From Mucilaginibacter cryoferens (GTDB lineage: Bacteria; Bacteroidota; Bacteroidia; Sphingobacteriales; Sphingobacteriaceae), in NCBI RefSeq assembly GCF_014205845.1, contig NZ_JACHCR010000019.1, positions 80,347-144,346 on the forward strand: 64,000 nt of DNA. The letters run 5' to 3'. The position numbers and the translations under genes were made by a program. The notes beneath the pieces are model-generated. The model was given only the letters and a program-made list of their open reading frames with translations. It was not told the DNA's origin and ran no database searches. This document shows, piece after piece, positions 9,495 through 17,699 of this stretch (positions are counted from its first letter, which is position 1; the number at the start of each line of letters is the position of its first letter).

Positions 9495-10673
9495 CTAACG
9501 CAAATTTTCAATAACCATTGCGCTTGCGCCGCCACCACCATTACAAATTCCGGCGGCGCCGTATTTGCCCTGGTTTTGTTGCAGCACATTTATAAGGGTA
9601 ACTATAATGCGCGCACCCGAAGCGCCCAGCGGGTGACCTAAAGAAACCGCACCTCCGTTAACATTCACTTTGGCAGCATCAAGTTTCAAAAGCTGGTTAT
9701 TGGCAAGGGCCACTACCGAAAATGCTTCATTTATCTCAAAAAAATCAATTTCATCTGGTGATAAGCCTGCCCTGTGTAAAGCCAATGGAATAGCTTTGGA
9801 TGGCGCGGTGGTAAACCACTCCGGCGCTTGCTGCGCATCGGCGTAGGATACAATGCGGGCTATTGGGGTAATGCCCAGTTCATCAGCTTTTTCACGGCTC
9901 ATTAACACCAAAGCTGCCGCGCCGTCATTTAAAGTTGATGCGTTGGCGGCGGTTACGGTGCCATCTTTTTCAAATACAGGTTTTAAGGATGGGATTTTTT
10001 CGAACTTAACTGCTTTTGGTTCTTCATCATCGGCAAAAAGGGTGATGTCGCCTTTTTTATCTTTGAGTTCAACCGGGGTTATCTCGTCTTTAAATTTACC
10101 ATCGACCTGTGCTTTTTGGGCCCGTTGGTATGATTCTATGGCGAAGGCATCTTGCTCTTCGCGGCTGATGTTACAGTCAACAGCACAAAGTTCTGCTGCC
10201 GAGCCCATGTGGTAATCGTTGTAAACATCCCAAAGACCATCTTTAACCAGGCCATCAATAATCTGTCCATTACCTAAACGATAGCCATTACGGGCTTTAT
10301 CTAAATAATAAGGTACGTTACTCATGCTTTCCATGCCGCCGGCAACCACAATATCATTTTGCCCCAGGGCAATGCTTTGGGCGGCCAGCATAACGGCTTT
10401 CATACCCGATGCGCAAACTTTATTTACGGTTGTGGCCGGTAAATAAGGTAAGCCGGCAAATATGGCCGCCTGAGTGGCCGGTGCCTGCCCTACATTAGCA
10501 GCCAATACGTTACCCATATAAACTTCCTGTATCTGGTTTGCCTGCAAACCGGCCTTTTCTACCGCCGATTTGATAACCTGCGCCCCAAGCTGCGTGGCGC
10601 TTATAGTGGCTAAACTGCCCCCGAAACTACCTATAGGTGTACGGGTGGCGGCTACAATTACTACTTCTCTCAT
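9495..10673 (-). CDS. Acetyl-CoA C-acyltransferase (thiolase)
   Basis: From the preferred start MREVVIVAATRTPIG the product has 392 residues, the normal thiolase length; the frame is open 9 codons further upstream to 10700 without a better site. The acyl-accepting Cys lies in NKVCASGMKAV (about residue 87). The C-terminal catalytic motifs are EINEAFSVVALANN, GGAVSLGHPLGASG (His) and GICNGGGGASAM (Cys). It catalyses reversible condensation of two acetyl-CoA or the last step of beta-oxidation; sequence alone does not tell biosynthetic from degradative use. No beta-oxidation partner is adjacent. Confidence 0.95.
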   Translation of the reverse strand: MREVVIVAATRTPIGSFGGSLATISATQLGAQVIKSAVEKAGLQANQIQEVYMGNVLAANVGQAPATQAAIFAGLPYLPATTVNKVCASGMKAVMLAAQSIALGQNDIVVAGGMESMSNVPYYLDKARNGYRLGNGQIIDGLVKDGLWDVYNDYHMGSAAELCAVDCNISREEQDAFAIESYQRAQKAQVDGKFKDEITPVELKDKKGDITLFADDEEPKAVKFEKIPSLKPVFEKDGTVTAANASTLNDGAAALVLMSREKADELGITPIARIVSYADAQQAPEWFTTAPSKAIPLALHRAGLSPDEIDFFEINEAFSVVALANNQLLKLDAAKVNVNGGAVSLGHPLGASGARIIVTLINVLQQNQGKYGAAGICNGGGGASAMVIENLR

Positions 10674-10816
10674 GTGTCCCTCATTAAATTGGTAGCGCAA
10701 ATTTAGTTATTTTGAGGAGAGTAAAAAGCTATGCATGCATAATAATTGGTATTGAGTAGTTAGTATCAAGTATCAGGATTTTTTGCGCTGCACGTTAAGG
10801 GAACCAGTAGATTCAA

Positions 10817-10981
10817 TTATTCCTTTTTCTTCTTTGTACTCTTTTTACGGGCAAGTAAAGCCTGTTGCATCAGGTATTCTATCTGCCCGTTGGTGCTTCT
10901 AAATTCTTCGGCTGCCCAGGCTTCAAGCTCCTTTAATACATCGGGGTTGATGCGTAATACAAATGCTTTTTTCTCTGCCAT
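10817..10981 (-). CDS. Small ribbon-helix-helix (Arc-family) DNA-binding protein
   Basis: A 54-residue frame, found by direct reading, starts at 10981 only one base after the stop of the upstream gene (stop 10983-10985), indicating translational coupling. It begins MAEKKAFVLRINPDVLKELE, a beta-strand followed by helix A, then STNGQIEYLMQQALL as helix B, and a Lys-rich tail. This is the Arc/MetJ ribbon-helix-helix pattern, which dimerizes and binds DNA through the strand. As last gene of a four-gene operon with an SPFH protein, it is a plausible autoregulator. The 3' flank holds another TATCAAGTATCAGG-type repeat. Confidence 0.8.
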   Translation of the reverse strand: MAEKKAFVLRINPDVLKELEAWAAEEFRSTNGQIEYLMQQALLARKKSTKKKKE

Positions 10982-10982
10982 A

Positions 10983-11516
10983 TTAACTCCCCGCCGCTGC
11001 GGCTGCTTGTGCTTGTTTTAATAAAATTAAGTTTACGCCCAATAACACCAGCAAGGGCATATCTGCAATGGCTTTTAGCTTATCCAGATCAACGGAAACT
11101 TTAAATGGCTTTTTAAAGCCCCATAACGAGGTTTTAATATCCAGAATATCGCCGTACTGGTCGTTTGTTAAGCTAAAGGTACGGGTAAACATTTTTTTGT
11201 TGAGATAGGTAGCGGTAAAGCCATCGCTCATGTTGAGGTTTACCTTACGGGATAGTAGTTCTGGGGTAACAACCCCAAGCTCCATCTCATTGCTATCAAT
11301 AATTAATAGCGACCGGTTAAAAATGCCCTTACGTTTAACTATCCACGTTTTTTGTGCAGTTTCTAAAGTTGTCCGGGTTTTCAACACGCTGGCATAGCTC
11401 AGTTTGCCATAAACAAACTGCCCATCGGTAAGCTCAAAAGAGGGCTTAAAAAAGCCATTTCTTACGATGCTAAGCTGATTGGTGCGTAACAGGTCGAAAC
11501 TTCTGTAATCGTTCAT
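10983..11516 (-). CDS. Unknown protein, possible LURP-one/tubby-like fold (copy 2)
   Basis: The 177-residue protein is a diverged paralog of its upstream neighbour. Both start with SFDLLRTNQLSIVRNG-type sequence, share ELTDGQFVYGKL (ELSDGQFCYAKI in the other), a mid segment of short strands, DGFTATYL/NGFRASYI, and SLWGFKKPFKVSVD/STWNIKKPFGISVD. Each ends in a hydrophobic helix (here MPLLVLLGVNLILL). Successive strands closing on a C-terminal hydrophobic helix resemble LURP-one/scramblase-like barrels, but this is only a structural guess. It lies six bases from the gene upstream and one base from the ribbon-helix-helix gene downstream, so it is certainly in their operon. Confidence 0.6.
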   Translation of the reverse strand: MNDYRSFDLLRTNQLSIVRNGFFKPSFELTDGQFVYGKLSYASVLKTRTTLETAQKTWIVKRKGIFNRSLLIIDSNEMELGVVTPELLSRKVNLNMSDGFTATYLNKKMFTRTFSLTNDQYGDILDIKTSLWGFKKPFKVSVDLDKLKAIADMPLLVLLGVNLILLKQAQAAAAAGS

Positions 11517-11522
11517 CTCTAT

Positions 11523-12065
11523 TTAATTGGGCCCTAAAGGCAGTTTAGGGTTTGGATCTCTTTTTAATAAATTGTAGGCAACGCCATATAAAATCATTAA
11601 AGCTAGTTCGGGTACTTTTTTTATCAGCGAAGGATCTACAGAAATGCCAAATGGTTTTTTAATATTCCAGGTGCTCTCTTTAATCGATAGCATATCGCCA
11701 AACTGTAAATTTTTCCAAACAGAAGTAACCCCAAACAAGTGCGAGCCTTTTGTTTGGATGTATGAGGCCCTGAAACCATTTTTCATGCAAAGTGTCAGCT
11801 CTTTTGTTTGTTTACTAAACGTTACAGAGCCAATAACCTCCTTATATGTGTTGCTGATACGAATTGTTTTAGTTTCGCCCCGCAAATCCCTGTCCTTTTT
11901 AAAAGTCCATTTGTTATCTGCTACGCCGATGAATTTTTGCCGCTCATCTATTTTCGCATAGCAAAACTGCCCGTCTGATAGTTCATAAACAGGATTAAAA
12001 ATGCCCCGGCGCGCTATAAATAATTCGCCTGTGCGTATTTGTCCAAAGCTTCTGATGTTTTCCAT
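11523..12065 (-). CDS. Unknown protein, possible LURP-one/tubby-like fold (copy 1)
   Basis: The 180-residue product is the upstream paralog of the pair. It opens with ENIRSFGQIRTGELFIARRG and shares the ELSDGQFCYAKI, KNGFRASYIQTKG and NIKKPFGISVD motifs with the next gene. A C-terminal hydrophobic stretch (LALMILYGVAYNLL) is followed by a short Pro/Lys-rich tail. There is no signal peptide. It starts five bases after the SPFH gene stop. The internal duplication within one operon suggests a heterodimer or two subunits of one complex; no function is assigned. Confidence 0.6.
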   Translation of the reverse strand: MENIRSFGQIRTGELFIARRGIFNPVYELSDGQFCYAKIDERQKFIGVADNKWTFKKDRDLRGETKTIRISNTYKEVIGSVTFSKQTKELTLCMKNGFRASYIQTKGSHLFGVTSVWKNLQFGDMLSIKESTWNIKKPFGISVDPSLIKKVPELALMILYGVAYNLLKRDPNPKLPLGPN

Positions 12066-12070
12066 AACGG

Positions 12071-12928
12071 TTAATGATACAGTGTACCGGTATTTACCAC
12101 AGGGCTAACGCTTCTGTCGCCACATAATACCACCAGCAGGTTGCTTACCATGGCGGCTTTGCGTTCTTCATCCAGCTCTACAATATTTTTTTCTGATAGC
12201 TTAATCAGCGCCATTTCTACCATGCCTACAGCTCCTTCTACAATAAGGCGACGGGCGGCAATAATAGCTGTTGCCTGTTGTACCTGTAACATCGAATGGG
12301 CTATCTCTGGTGCATAGGCCAGGTGCGATATCCGGGCTTCCAGTACTTCTATACCGGCGCGATCAAGCCGTTCGTTCAACTCCTTTTCTAATAAAAGGCT
12401 CACCTGCTCGGCCCCTCCACGCAGGGTGATGGTTGCCGTTTCATCTTCCAGGTTATCGTAAGGGAAAGAGTTGGCCAGGTGCCTTACAGCGGCCTCGCTT
12501 TGTATGTTTACATACTGTATGTAGTTTTCTACTGCAAAAACAGCGCTGGCGGTATCTTTTATCTGCCATACAATTACTGCCGCAATTTCAATAGGGTTAC
12601 CAATGCTGTCGTTCACTTTTAACTGCTGACCGTTTAGGTTAAATGCTCTTAGTGATACTTTCTTTTTTACAGTAAATGGGTTCACCCAAAAAAATCCATC
12701 TTGCTTAACAGTACCCTCGTACTTGCCAAAAAGGGTAAGTACTTTTGATTCATTAGGGTTAACCACAACAAGACCCGGGAGCAGAAAAAAGACGCCAATC
12801 ATAGGTAATACAATGCCGATAGCTTCTTCACCTGTGCAAAGGCAAATGATGGCTACAATTATTAATGCAAGAAATGCAAAGAACACGGTAAAGCCGGATG
12901 GCGGGTTGATTATTTTTTCAGCGTTCAT
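12071..12928 (-). CDS. SPFH/band-7 (stomatin/prohibitin-like) membrane protein
   Basis: The 285-residue protein has two hydrophobic segments near the N-terminus (about 14-33 and 36-55), then a band-7 domain. It starts at [20 protein letters not shown] and continues through [20 protein letters not shown] and [19 protein letters not shown]. The Glu-rich helix [28 protein letters not shown] is followed by a short helical tail. SPFH proteins form oligomeric cages or microdomains that organize membrane proteases and other partners. The usual NfeD partner is not adjacent; instead two paralogous small proteins and an Arc-like regulator follow in a tightly spaced operon. Confidence 0.9.
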   Translation of the reverse strand: MNAEKIINPPSGFTVFFAFLALIIVAIICLCTGEEAIGIVLPMIGVFFLLPGLVVVNPNESKVLTLFGKYEGTVKQDGFFWVNPFTVKKKVSLRAFNLNGQQLKVNDSIGNPIEIAAVIVWQIKDTASAVFAVENYIQYVNIQSEAAVRHLANSFPYDNLEDETATITLRGGAEQVSLLLEKELNERLDRAGIEVLEARISHLAYAPEIAHSMLQVQQATAIIAARRLIVEGAVGMVEMALIKLSEKNIVELDEERKAAMVSNLLVVLCGDRSVSPVVNTGTLYH

Positions 12929-12998
12929 AGTGATTTAGATTGATTTTAAAATGATATCATAAAGATATCAAACTTTAATTGATAAAAGCAAATAAAAT

Positions 12999-13124
12999 AA
13001 TCAAGAATTGAGAGTCTGGAATTAAGACAGGAAAAATGTGGGCGGCTTTTTTTTAAAAAATTAAGAGGAGGGGTACCGCGTTTTATATGCAAAACTCTCC
13101 TGTCTTGATTCTTGGCTCTTGATT
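12999..13124. repeat. Imperfect intergenic inverted repeat of TCAAGA-type units
   Basis: The segment 12999-13032 and the complement of 13098-13124 share AATCAAGA at one end and AAGACAGGA at the other, differing by about one extra 7-base unit. The arms flank a 65-base spacer between the divergent SPFH operon and the HD phosphohydrolase gene. It matches the same low-complexity family as the repeats at 3504-3533 and 5854-5966. Confidence 0.55.
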
Positions 13125-13187
13125 GTTGACGCTCATTCTACCCTCATTCAAAAAACTTATATTATTTTTGAGCGGTTAATTAAATAC

Positions 13188-15257
13188 ATGGCAAAACTAT
13201 CTACCTCGCGGCAAAAGGCCCTAATGCGCAAATATGCCCGCAATGTTAAGTTTTTGATGATGCTGATGAGTATTAGCCTTATCGTTTTCTTTTTACCCAA
13301 GCAGGCAAAATTTGGCTACGAATACGAGAAAGGACGCATCTGGAATCAAAAGGACCTGGTATCGCCCTATAACTTTGCCATATTAAAAACCGGGCAGGAG
13401 ATTGACAGCGAAAAGAAAACCGCCTACGAAAGTATTACCCCCATTTATCAGCTCGACGCGGCAGCGGGTGGCCAGCAAACAGATGGTTTTAAAAGCGATC
13501 TGGAAATAAAATGGCATAATGCTGCTATAAACGACAGGTTTAAACCAAAGTATATTGAGGCTGGTGTTGCCTTGCTTACCGAGTTATATAACACCGGTAT
13601 TTTAAAGCTTAACGATAAGTACCTGCAACATGGAAACAGCTATCAGGTAACCATTTTAAACAAAAATGAGGGTACGGATAAAAATACAAATGGGCTGTAC
13701 ACCAAAGAAAAGGCCCTGGCTTATTGCGATAAGATATTGAGCAAACGCACCGATGTTGATAAGGCCTTTTTGCTCGATCTGCTGCAAAACCGCATTCAAA
13801 CTAACTTAAGCTACGATGATAACTTAACCCTGCGGCTGGAGAAGGAGGTTTACGATGGTTTATCTATAACCCGTGGCATGGTGCAAAAAGGGGAGGTGAT
13901 AGTTTATAAAGGATCGGTTATTAATGATGATGTTTATCAGAAATTAGAATCGTACAAAAAAGCGTTCGAGAACAATGCCCGCGTAAACGGTAATCGTGTT
14001 TTGGTGTTGCTGGGGCAGTTTTTACTGGTATCAATAGCCATATCATTACTGATGATATTCCTGTACCTGTTTCGTAAGGATATTTATGCCGATAACCGCC
14101 TGGTAGGTTTAATATTATTGGTTATTACGGCTATGCTGGCCACACTATCGGCAGCTATTAAATTTCAGTTTCCAACAAACCTGTATTATATACCATATTG
14201 TATAGTACCAATCATCATCCGTATTTTGTTTGATACCCGCCTGGCGCTCAATATTCATTTGCTGGTGGTATTAATAGCGGGCTTTTTTGTGCCCAACAGC
14301 TTTGAGTTTGCTTATTACGAGATCACCGCCGGTATGGTATCTATTTATAGTATTAAAAACCTTATCCGTCGCGAGCAATTCCTGATATCGGCGGCGATTA
14401 TCATATTTACCTATTTTGTGGCCTTTTTGGGTATCTCGTTCATTCGCGAAGGTACATTTCTGGATATCGACTGGCTGGATTTTTTACCTTTCGGCGTAAG
14501 TGTATCACTTACCTTGCTGGCCTACCCAATGATCTATATCTTCGAGAAGCTATTTGCCCTCACATCAGATATTACGCTTATAGAGCTTACCAACACCAAC
14601 GCGCCATTATTGCGCGAGCTGGCTTTTACCGCCCCGGGTACGTTTCAACATTCGTTACAGGTAGCCAATTTGGCCGAGAACGCCATTTACAGTATTGGAG
14701 GCAATGCGTTATTGGTTAGGGCAGGGGCTTTGTATCACGATATTGGTAAAATGGAAAACCCGTTGTTCTTTATCGAAAACCAAAGTTCGGGTTTTAACCC
14801 GCACGATAAGTTGCCTTATGAAGAGAGTGCACAGGTTATTATAAGGCACGTAAGCAAAGGAATTGAAATGGCCCGCAAAGCCAATCTGCCTGAAGTGATC
14901 ATCGATTTTATCCGTACGCATCACGGCAATACCCGGGTCGACTATTTTTACCAGTCGTCATTGAAGAATTTTCCCGAAAAATTCATCAACGAGAACATTT
15001 TTAGGTACCCCGGACCCATCCCTTTTTCTAAAGAAGCAGGTGTTTTGATGCTTGCCGACTCGGTTGAGGCCGCCTCACGCTCATTAAAAGAACCGGATGA
15101 GGAATCTATAAGCGTTTTGGTTGATAGGATAGTAAAGTACAAGCTCGATCAAAACCAACTGAAAGACAGTGATATAACTTTGAAGGATATTGAAACTATT
15201 AAAGCTATTTTCAAAAGAATGCTTATGAGCATCTACCATGTGCGAATAGATTATTAA
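13188..15257 (+). CDS. PgpH-type membrane HD phosphohydrolase (probable c-di-AMP phosphodiesterase)
   Basis: The ATG at 13188 (MAKLSTSRQKALMRKY) gives 689 residues; the frame extends upstream to a TTG at 13119 inside the intergenic repeat, which is unlikely. Order: one N-terminal transmembrane helix (about 20-40), a long extracytoplasmic domain (about 45-270), a run of transmembrane helices (about 275-455), then a cytoplasmic HD domain. HD residues are visible in TFQHSLQVANLAE, LYHDIGKMENP, IRHVSKGIEMA, IRTHHGNTRVD and LADSVEAASR. This is the 7TM-receptor-HD layout of PgpH, which hydrolyses cyclic-di-AMP in Firmicutes; the activity in this phylum is inferred from the family. It is monocistronic and ends just upstream of the tRNA-Ser promoter. 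Confidence 0.9.
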   Translation: MAKLSTSRQKALMRKYARNVKFLMMLMSISLIVFFLPKQAKFGYEYEKGRIWNQKDLVSPYNFAILKTGQEIDSEKKTAYESITPIYQLDAAAGGQQTDGFKSDLEIKWHNAAINDRFKPKYIEAGVALLTELYNTGILKLNDKYLQHGNSYQVTILNKNEGTDKNTNGLYTKEKALAYCDKILSKRTDVDKAFLLDLLQNRIQTNLSYDDNLTLRLEKEVYDGLSITRGMVQKGEVIVYKGSVINDDVYQKLESYKKAFENNARVNGNRVLVLLGQFLLVSIAISLLMIFLYLFRKDIYADNRLVGLILLVITAMLATLSAAIKFQFPTNLYYIPYCIVPIIIRILFDTRLALNIHLLVVLIAGFFVPNSFEFAYYEITAGMVSIYSIKNLIRREQFLISAAIIIFTYFVAFLGISFIREGTFLDIDWLDFLPFGVSVSLTLLAYPMIYIFEKLFALTSDITLIELTNTNAPLLRELAFTAPGTFQHSLQVANLAENAIYSIGGNALLVRAGALYHDIGKMENPLFFIENQSSGFNPHDKLPYEESAQVIIRHVSKGIEMARKANLPEVIIDFIRTHHGNTRVDYFYQSSLKNFPEKFINENIFRYPGPIPFSKEAGVLMLADSVEAASRSLKEPDEESISVLVDRIVKYKLDQNQLKDSDITLKDIETIKAIFKRMLMSIYHVRIDY

Positions 15258-15272
15258 AAAGTGAAGTTTTTT

Positions 15273-15302
15273 TTTGACACGAAGCTTGAATTACTATATT
15301 TG
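15273..15302 (+). promoter_or_regulatory. Bacteroidota-type promoter for tRNA-Ser
   Basis: TTTG at 15273-15276 and TATATTTG at 15295-15302 are separated by 18 bases and lie about 40 bases upstream of the tRNA. They match the TTTG / TAnnTTTG promoter known from Bacteroides and relatives. Confidence 0.7.
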
Positions 15303-15341
15303 CAATCCCGAAAAACGGGGAACGTTTTTAAAAGAAAACAT

Positions 15342-15428
15342 GGTGAGGTGCCTGAGAGGCCGAAAGGATCAGTTTGCTAAACTGACGTACGGGAAACTGT
15401 ACCGAGGGTTCGAATCCCTCCCTCACCG
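15342..15428 (+). tRNA. tRNA-Ser (anticodon GCU)
   Basis: The 87-base gene folds with acceptor GGTGAGG/CCTCACC. It has a D-arm (GCCTGAGAGGC), an anticodon arm with GCT at 15376-15378 flanked by TCAGT/ACTGA, a long type-II variable arm (TACGGGAAACTGTA), a T-arm GAGGG/CCCTC around TTCGAAT, and discriminator G. CCA is not encoded. The anticodon reads AGC/AGU serine codons. Its 3' end is the integration target of the downstream island; the gene stays functional because the element supplies an identical 3' end. Confidence 0.97.
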
Positions 15429-15430
15429 CT
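15406..15430 (+). repeat. attL: left attachment site inside tRNA-Ser 3' end
   Basis: The 25 bases here match 57084-57108 at 23 positions; the exact shared core is TCCCTCCCTCACCGCT (15415-15430). The core covers the T-arm 3' strand, acceptor 3' strand, discriminator and two bases beyond. A tyrosine integrase gene begins 250 bases downstream, the usual arrangement for a tRNA-targeting element. Confidence 0.85.
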
Positions 15431-15452
15431 GATTGAATAGTCGAAAAACGCC

Positions 15453-15487
15453 AAAAGCCTGTAAATCATATATTTACAGGCTTTTTT
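15453..15487 (+). terminator. Rho-independent terminator after tRNA-Ser
   Basis: A perfect 14-bp stem (AAAAGCCTGTAAAT with ATTTACAGGCTTTT) has a 5-base loop and ends in TTTTTT. It lies 25 bases beyond the tRNA. It is on the island side of attL, so it was probably brought in by the element; the right attachment site is followed by a different terminator. Confidence 0.88.
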
Positions 15488-15544
15488 GTTGCCATGAGTT
15501 AACCAAAACATACACGAATTCGCAAAGAAAATGAGCGACATCCA

Positions 15545-15576
15545 TGGCGTCTTTTTTTCATCAAAAAAAGACGCCA
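15545..15576. repeat. Perfect 14-bp hairpin upstream of the integrase gene
   Basis: TGGCGTCTTTTTTT (15545-15558) and its complement (15563-15576) surround a 4-base loop, about 100 bases before the integrase start. With its T/A-rich stem it may be a bidirectional terminator, an attenuator in the integrase leader, or an integrase arm-site structure. Confidence 0.6.
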
Positions 15577-15678
15577 CGTAAATGGTATAATAATCTGATT
15601 TACAATATGTTCGATCATTAAACATCTTGACTTTTTGCCGCTGCATTTCGATATTTATTCACTTAAAAATCTATCGTT

Positions 15679-16932
15679 ATGTTAGAAAAAAGTTTAGGCT
15701 TAATGTTTTTTTTAAAACAGCCAAGAAATTATGATGGGGGTGAAATGTATATCTACCTCAAGATTACTGTAGACGGTGTTTCCAAAGACCTTTCTATTAA
15801 ACGTTCCTGGCTTCCTTCCAGATGGAATTCAAAAGGAAACCGTGCCATCGGCAATAAAGAAGATGCAAAAGTACTTAACGAGTTCCTTGATGTTATGCAA
15901 AATAAAGCATACGATGCCAGGAAGCATTTGATCGACCGGGGTAAAGTGGTAACAGCTTTAGCAATAGTAGAATTGTTATCCGGGATTAATGAGCGGAAAT
16001 GGATGCTGCTTTTGTTGTTCGAAGGGCATAACAAAGACTTAAAGAAAATGATTGGTAAAGGTGTCGCTAAAGGGACTTATACCAATTTTAACACATCCTA
16101 TAAACACACCTGCAAATTTATTAAGGTCATCTATAAAGTTGATGATATCAATATCCGCTCACTGGACTTGGAATTCATTAAGAAGCTATATAACTGGTAT
16201 CGTACAGATTTAGAACTTAATCATAATTCAGCATTGAAAAACATTGCCAATATGAAAAAGATTGTATTGGATTGCGTGGATAACGGATGGCTGGTAGGGG
16301 ACCCATTCGCCAAGTTTGAGATGACAAGAGAAGATGTTGATACAATATATCTGGACAAAGAGGAAATTCAGCGAATTACATCAAAAAGTATCCAGAATGA
16401 ACGACTGTCTCGGGTAAGGGATTTGTTCGTTTTTTGCTGTTTTACCGGTCTTTCTTTCATCGATGTAAAGCAGTTAAAGCGTTCCGAAGTAACCCTGGCC
16501 CATAACAGTGAACTCAGAATTTATAAGAACAGGCAAAAAACAGGAACACCGTCAGCGATTCCACTATTGCCAATAGCGCTTCTGATTTTAAAAAAATACC
16601 AGGATGATGAGATGTGTTTAGCAAAAGACATGCTATTACCAGTACTCAGCAATCAGAAGTATAATTCATATTTAAAAGAGATTGCCGATACCTGTAACGT
16701 TAATAAGGAGCTTACCTCAAAGATGGCTAGGAACTCGTTTGCGACTACGGTGACCTTAGCAAACAATGTTCCGATGGAAACCATCAGTAAAATGATGGGA
16801 CATAAGAGCCTAAAGCAAACACAGCATTACGCTAAAGTATTGGCTGTCAAAGTCACCGAGGATATGGTTACGCTGAAGAAAACGTTAGCAAAAAAGAAAT
16901 TTATTCCTGAACAGCGGATTATGTTAGGTTAG
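15679..16932 (+). CDS. int: Tyrosine-type site-specific integrase
   Basis: The 417-residue protein has the Bacteroidota integrase layout: an N-terminal arm-binding domain (about 1-95), a SAM-like core-binding domain (about 100-225), and the catalytic domain (about 235-400). Visible catalytic features are CFTGLSFIDVKQL (the box that often lacks the first Arg in this group), RQKTGTPSAIPL (Lys strand), KMARNSFATT, GHKSLKQTQHYAKV (His and nucleophile Tyr). The usual HxxR box reads KMAR, so the conserved His is replaced by Lys. It is the first gene after tRNA-Ser and presumably integrates the element at the 3' end of that gene. Confidence 0.92.
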   Translation: MLEKSLGLMFFLKQPRNYDGGEMYIYLKITVDGVSKDLSIKRSWLPSRWNSKGNRAIGNKEDAKVLNEFLDVMQNKAYDARKHLIDRGKVVTALAIVELLSGINERKWMLLLLFEGHNKDLKKMIGKGVAKGTYTNFNTSYKHTCKFIKVIYKVDDINIRSLDLEFIKKLYNWYRTDLELNHNSALKNIANMKKIVLDCVDNGWLVGDPFAKFEMTREDVDTIYLDKEEIQRITSKSIQNERLSRVRDLFVFCCFTGLSFIDVKQLKRSEVTLAHNSELRIYKNRQKTGTPSAIPLLPIALLILKKYQDDEMCLAKDMLLPVLSNQKYNSYLKEIADTCNVNKELTSKMARNSFATTVTLANNVPMETISKMMGHKSLKQTQHYAKVLAVKVTEDMVTLKKTLAKKKFIPEQRIMLG

Positions 16933-16971
16933 ACAATATAGTCGCATCACCCATTAATTAAAGTTTGAGTT

Positions 16972-17511
16972 ATGGAAAATAACAATGAAGAAATGATGGT
17001 TCCTGATGAAGTCATTTCCAATAAAATCTATTATATCAGAGGTCAAAAAGTTATGCTTGACGAAGATCTCGCACAGCTTTACAATGTTACTACTGGCAAT
17101 TTAAACAAAGCTGTAGCACGCAACATCAAGCGGTTTCCTGATGACTTTATGTTTCGGTTAACGGATGAAGAATTTAAAAACTTGCTATTCCAAAATGGAA
17201 TAGCAAGTTGGGGTGGCAGAAGACAAGCGCCCAATGCGTTCACTGAGGACGGGCTGGCCATGTTGTCCGGTATACTTTCAAGTGATAGAGCAATACAGGT
17301 TAATATTCAGATTATGAGGGTTTTTACCCGGTTGTGGCGCATGTTTATTGACAATACAGAGTTGCGCCTTGAAATTGAGAAAATAAAGGCAAAATTGGAC
17401 AACCAGGATAAAAACATGGAAATCGTTTTCCGGTATCTAGACGAATTAATCCAAACTAAAGCAACAAGCCAAACACGAAAAGGTATAGGCTACAAACCAA
17501 ATGAATTTTGA
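16972..17511 (+). CDS. ORF6N domain-containing DNA-binding protein
   Basis: The 179-residue protein carries an ORF6N (KilA-N related) domain over about residues 13-100: IYYIRGQKVMLDEDLAQLY, VARNIKRFPDDFMFRLTDEE, and NAFTEDGLAMLSGILSSDRA. A C-terminal coiled coil follows (about 125-165). ORF6N proteins are frequent accessory genes of Bacteroidota integrative elements and phages; the exact role is unknown, though DNA binding is inferred. It starts 39 bases after the integrase stop and is probably co-transcribed with it. Confidence 0.88.
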   Translation: MENNNEEMMVPDEVISNKIYYIRGQKVMLDEDLAQLYNVTTGNLNKAVARNIKRFPDDFMFRLTDEEFKNLLFQNGIASWGGRRQAPNAFTEDGLAMLSGILSSDRAIQVNIQIMRVFTRLWRMFIDNTELRLEIEKIKAKLDNQDKNMEIVFRYLDELIQTKATSQTRKGIGYKPNEF

Positions 17512-17699
17512 AAAGTAGAGACAGATTCTCACAGGGAGGCAGGCATGGTCGTGGAATCATCCACTTCCATTGCCCGTTCTGCCACTGTAGTCCTGCCGGT
17601 ACTTTCTTAACTCTCTTATAATTTGCTGGAAGAAGATTATAATCCAACGGTAGTCTCACTTTTTTTATCACCCTTGAGAAAATTTCTCCTTTTCGATTA

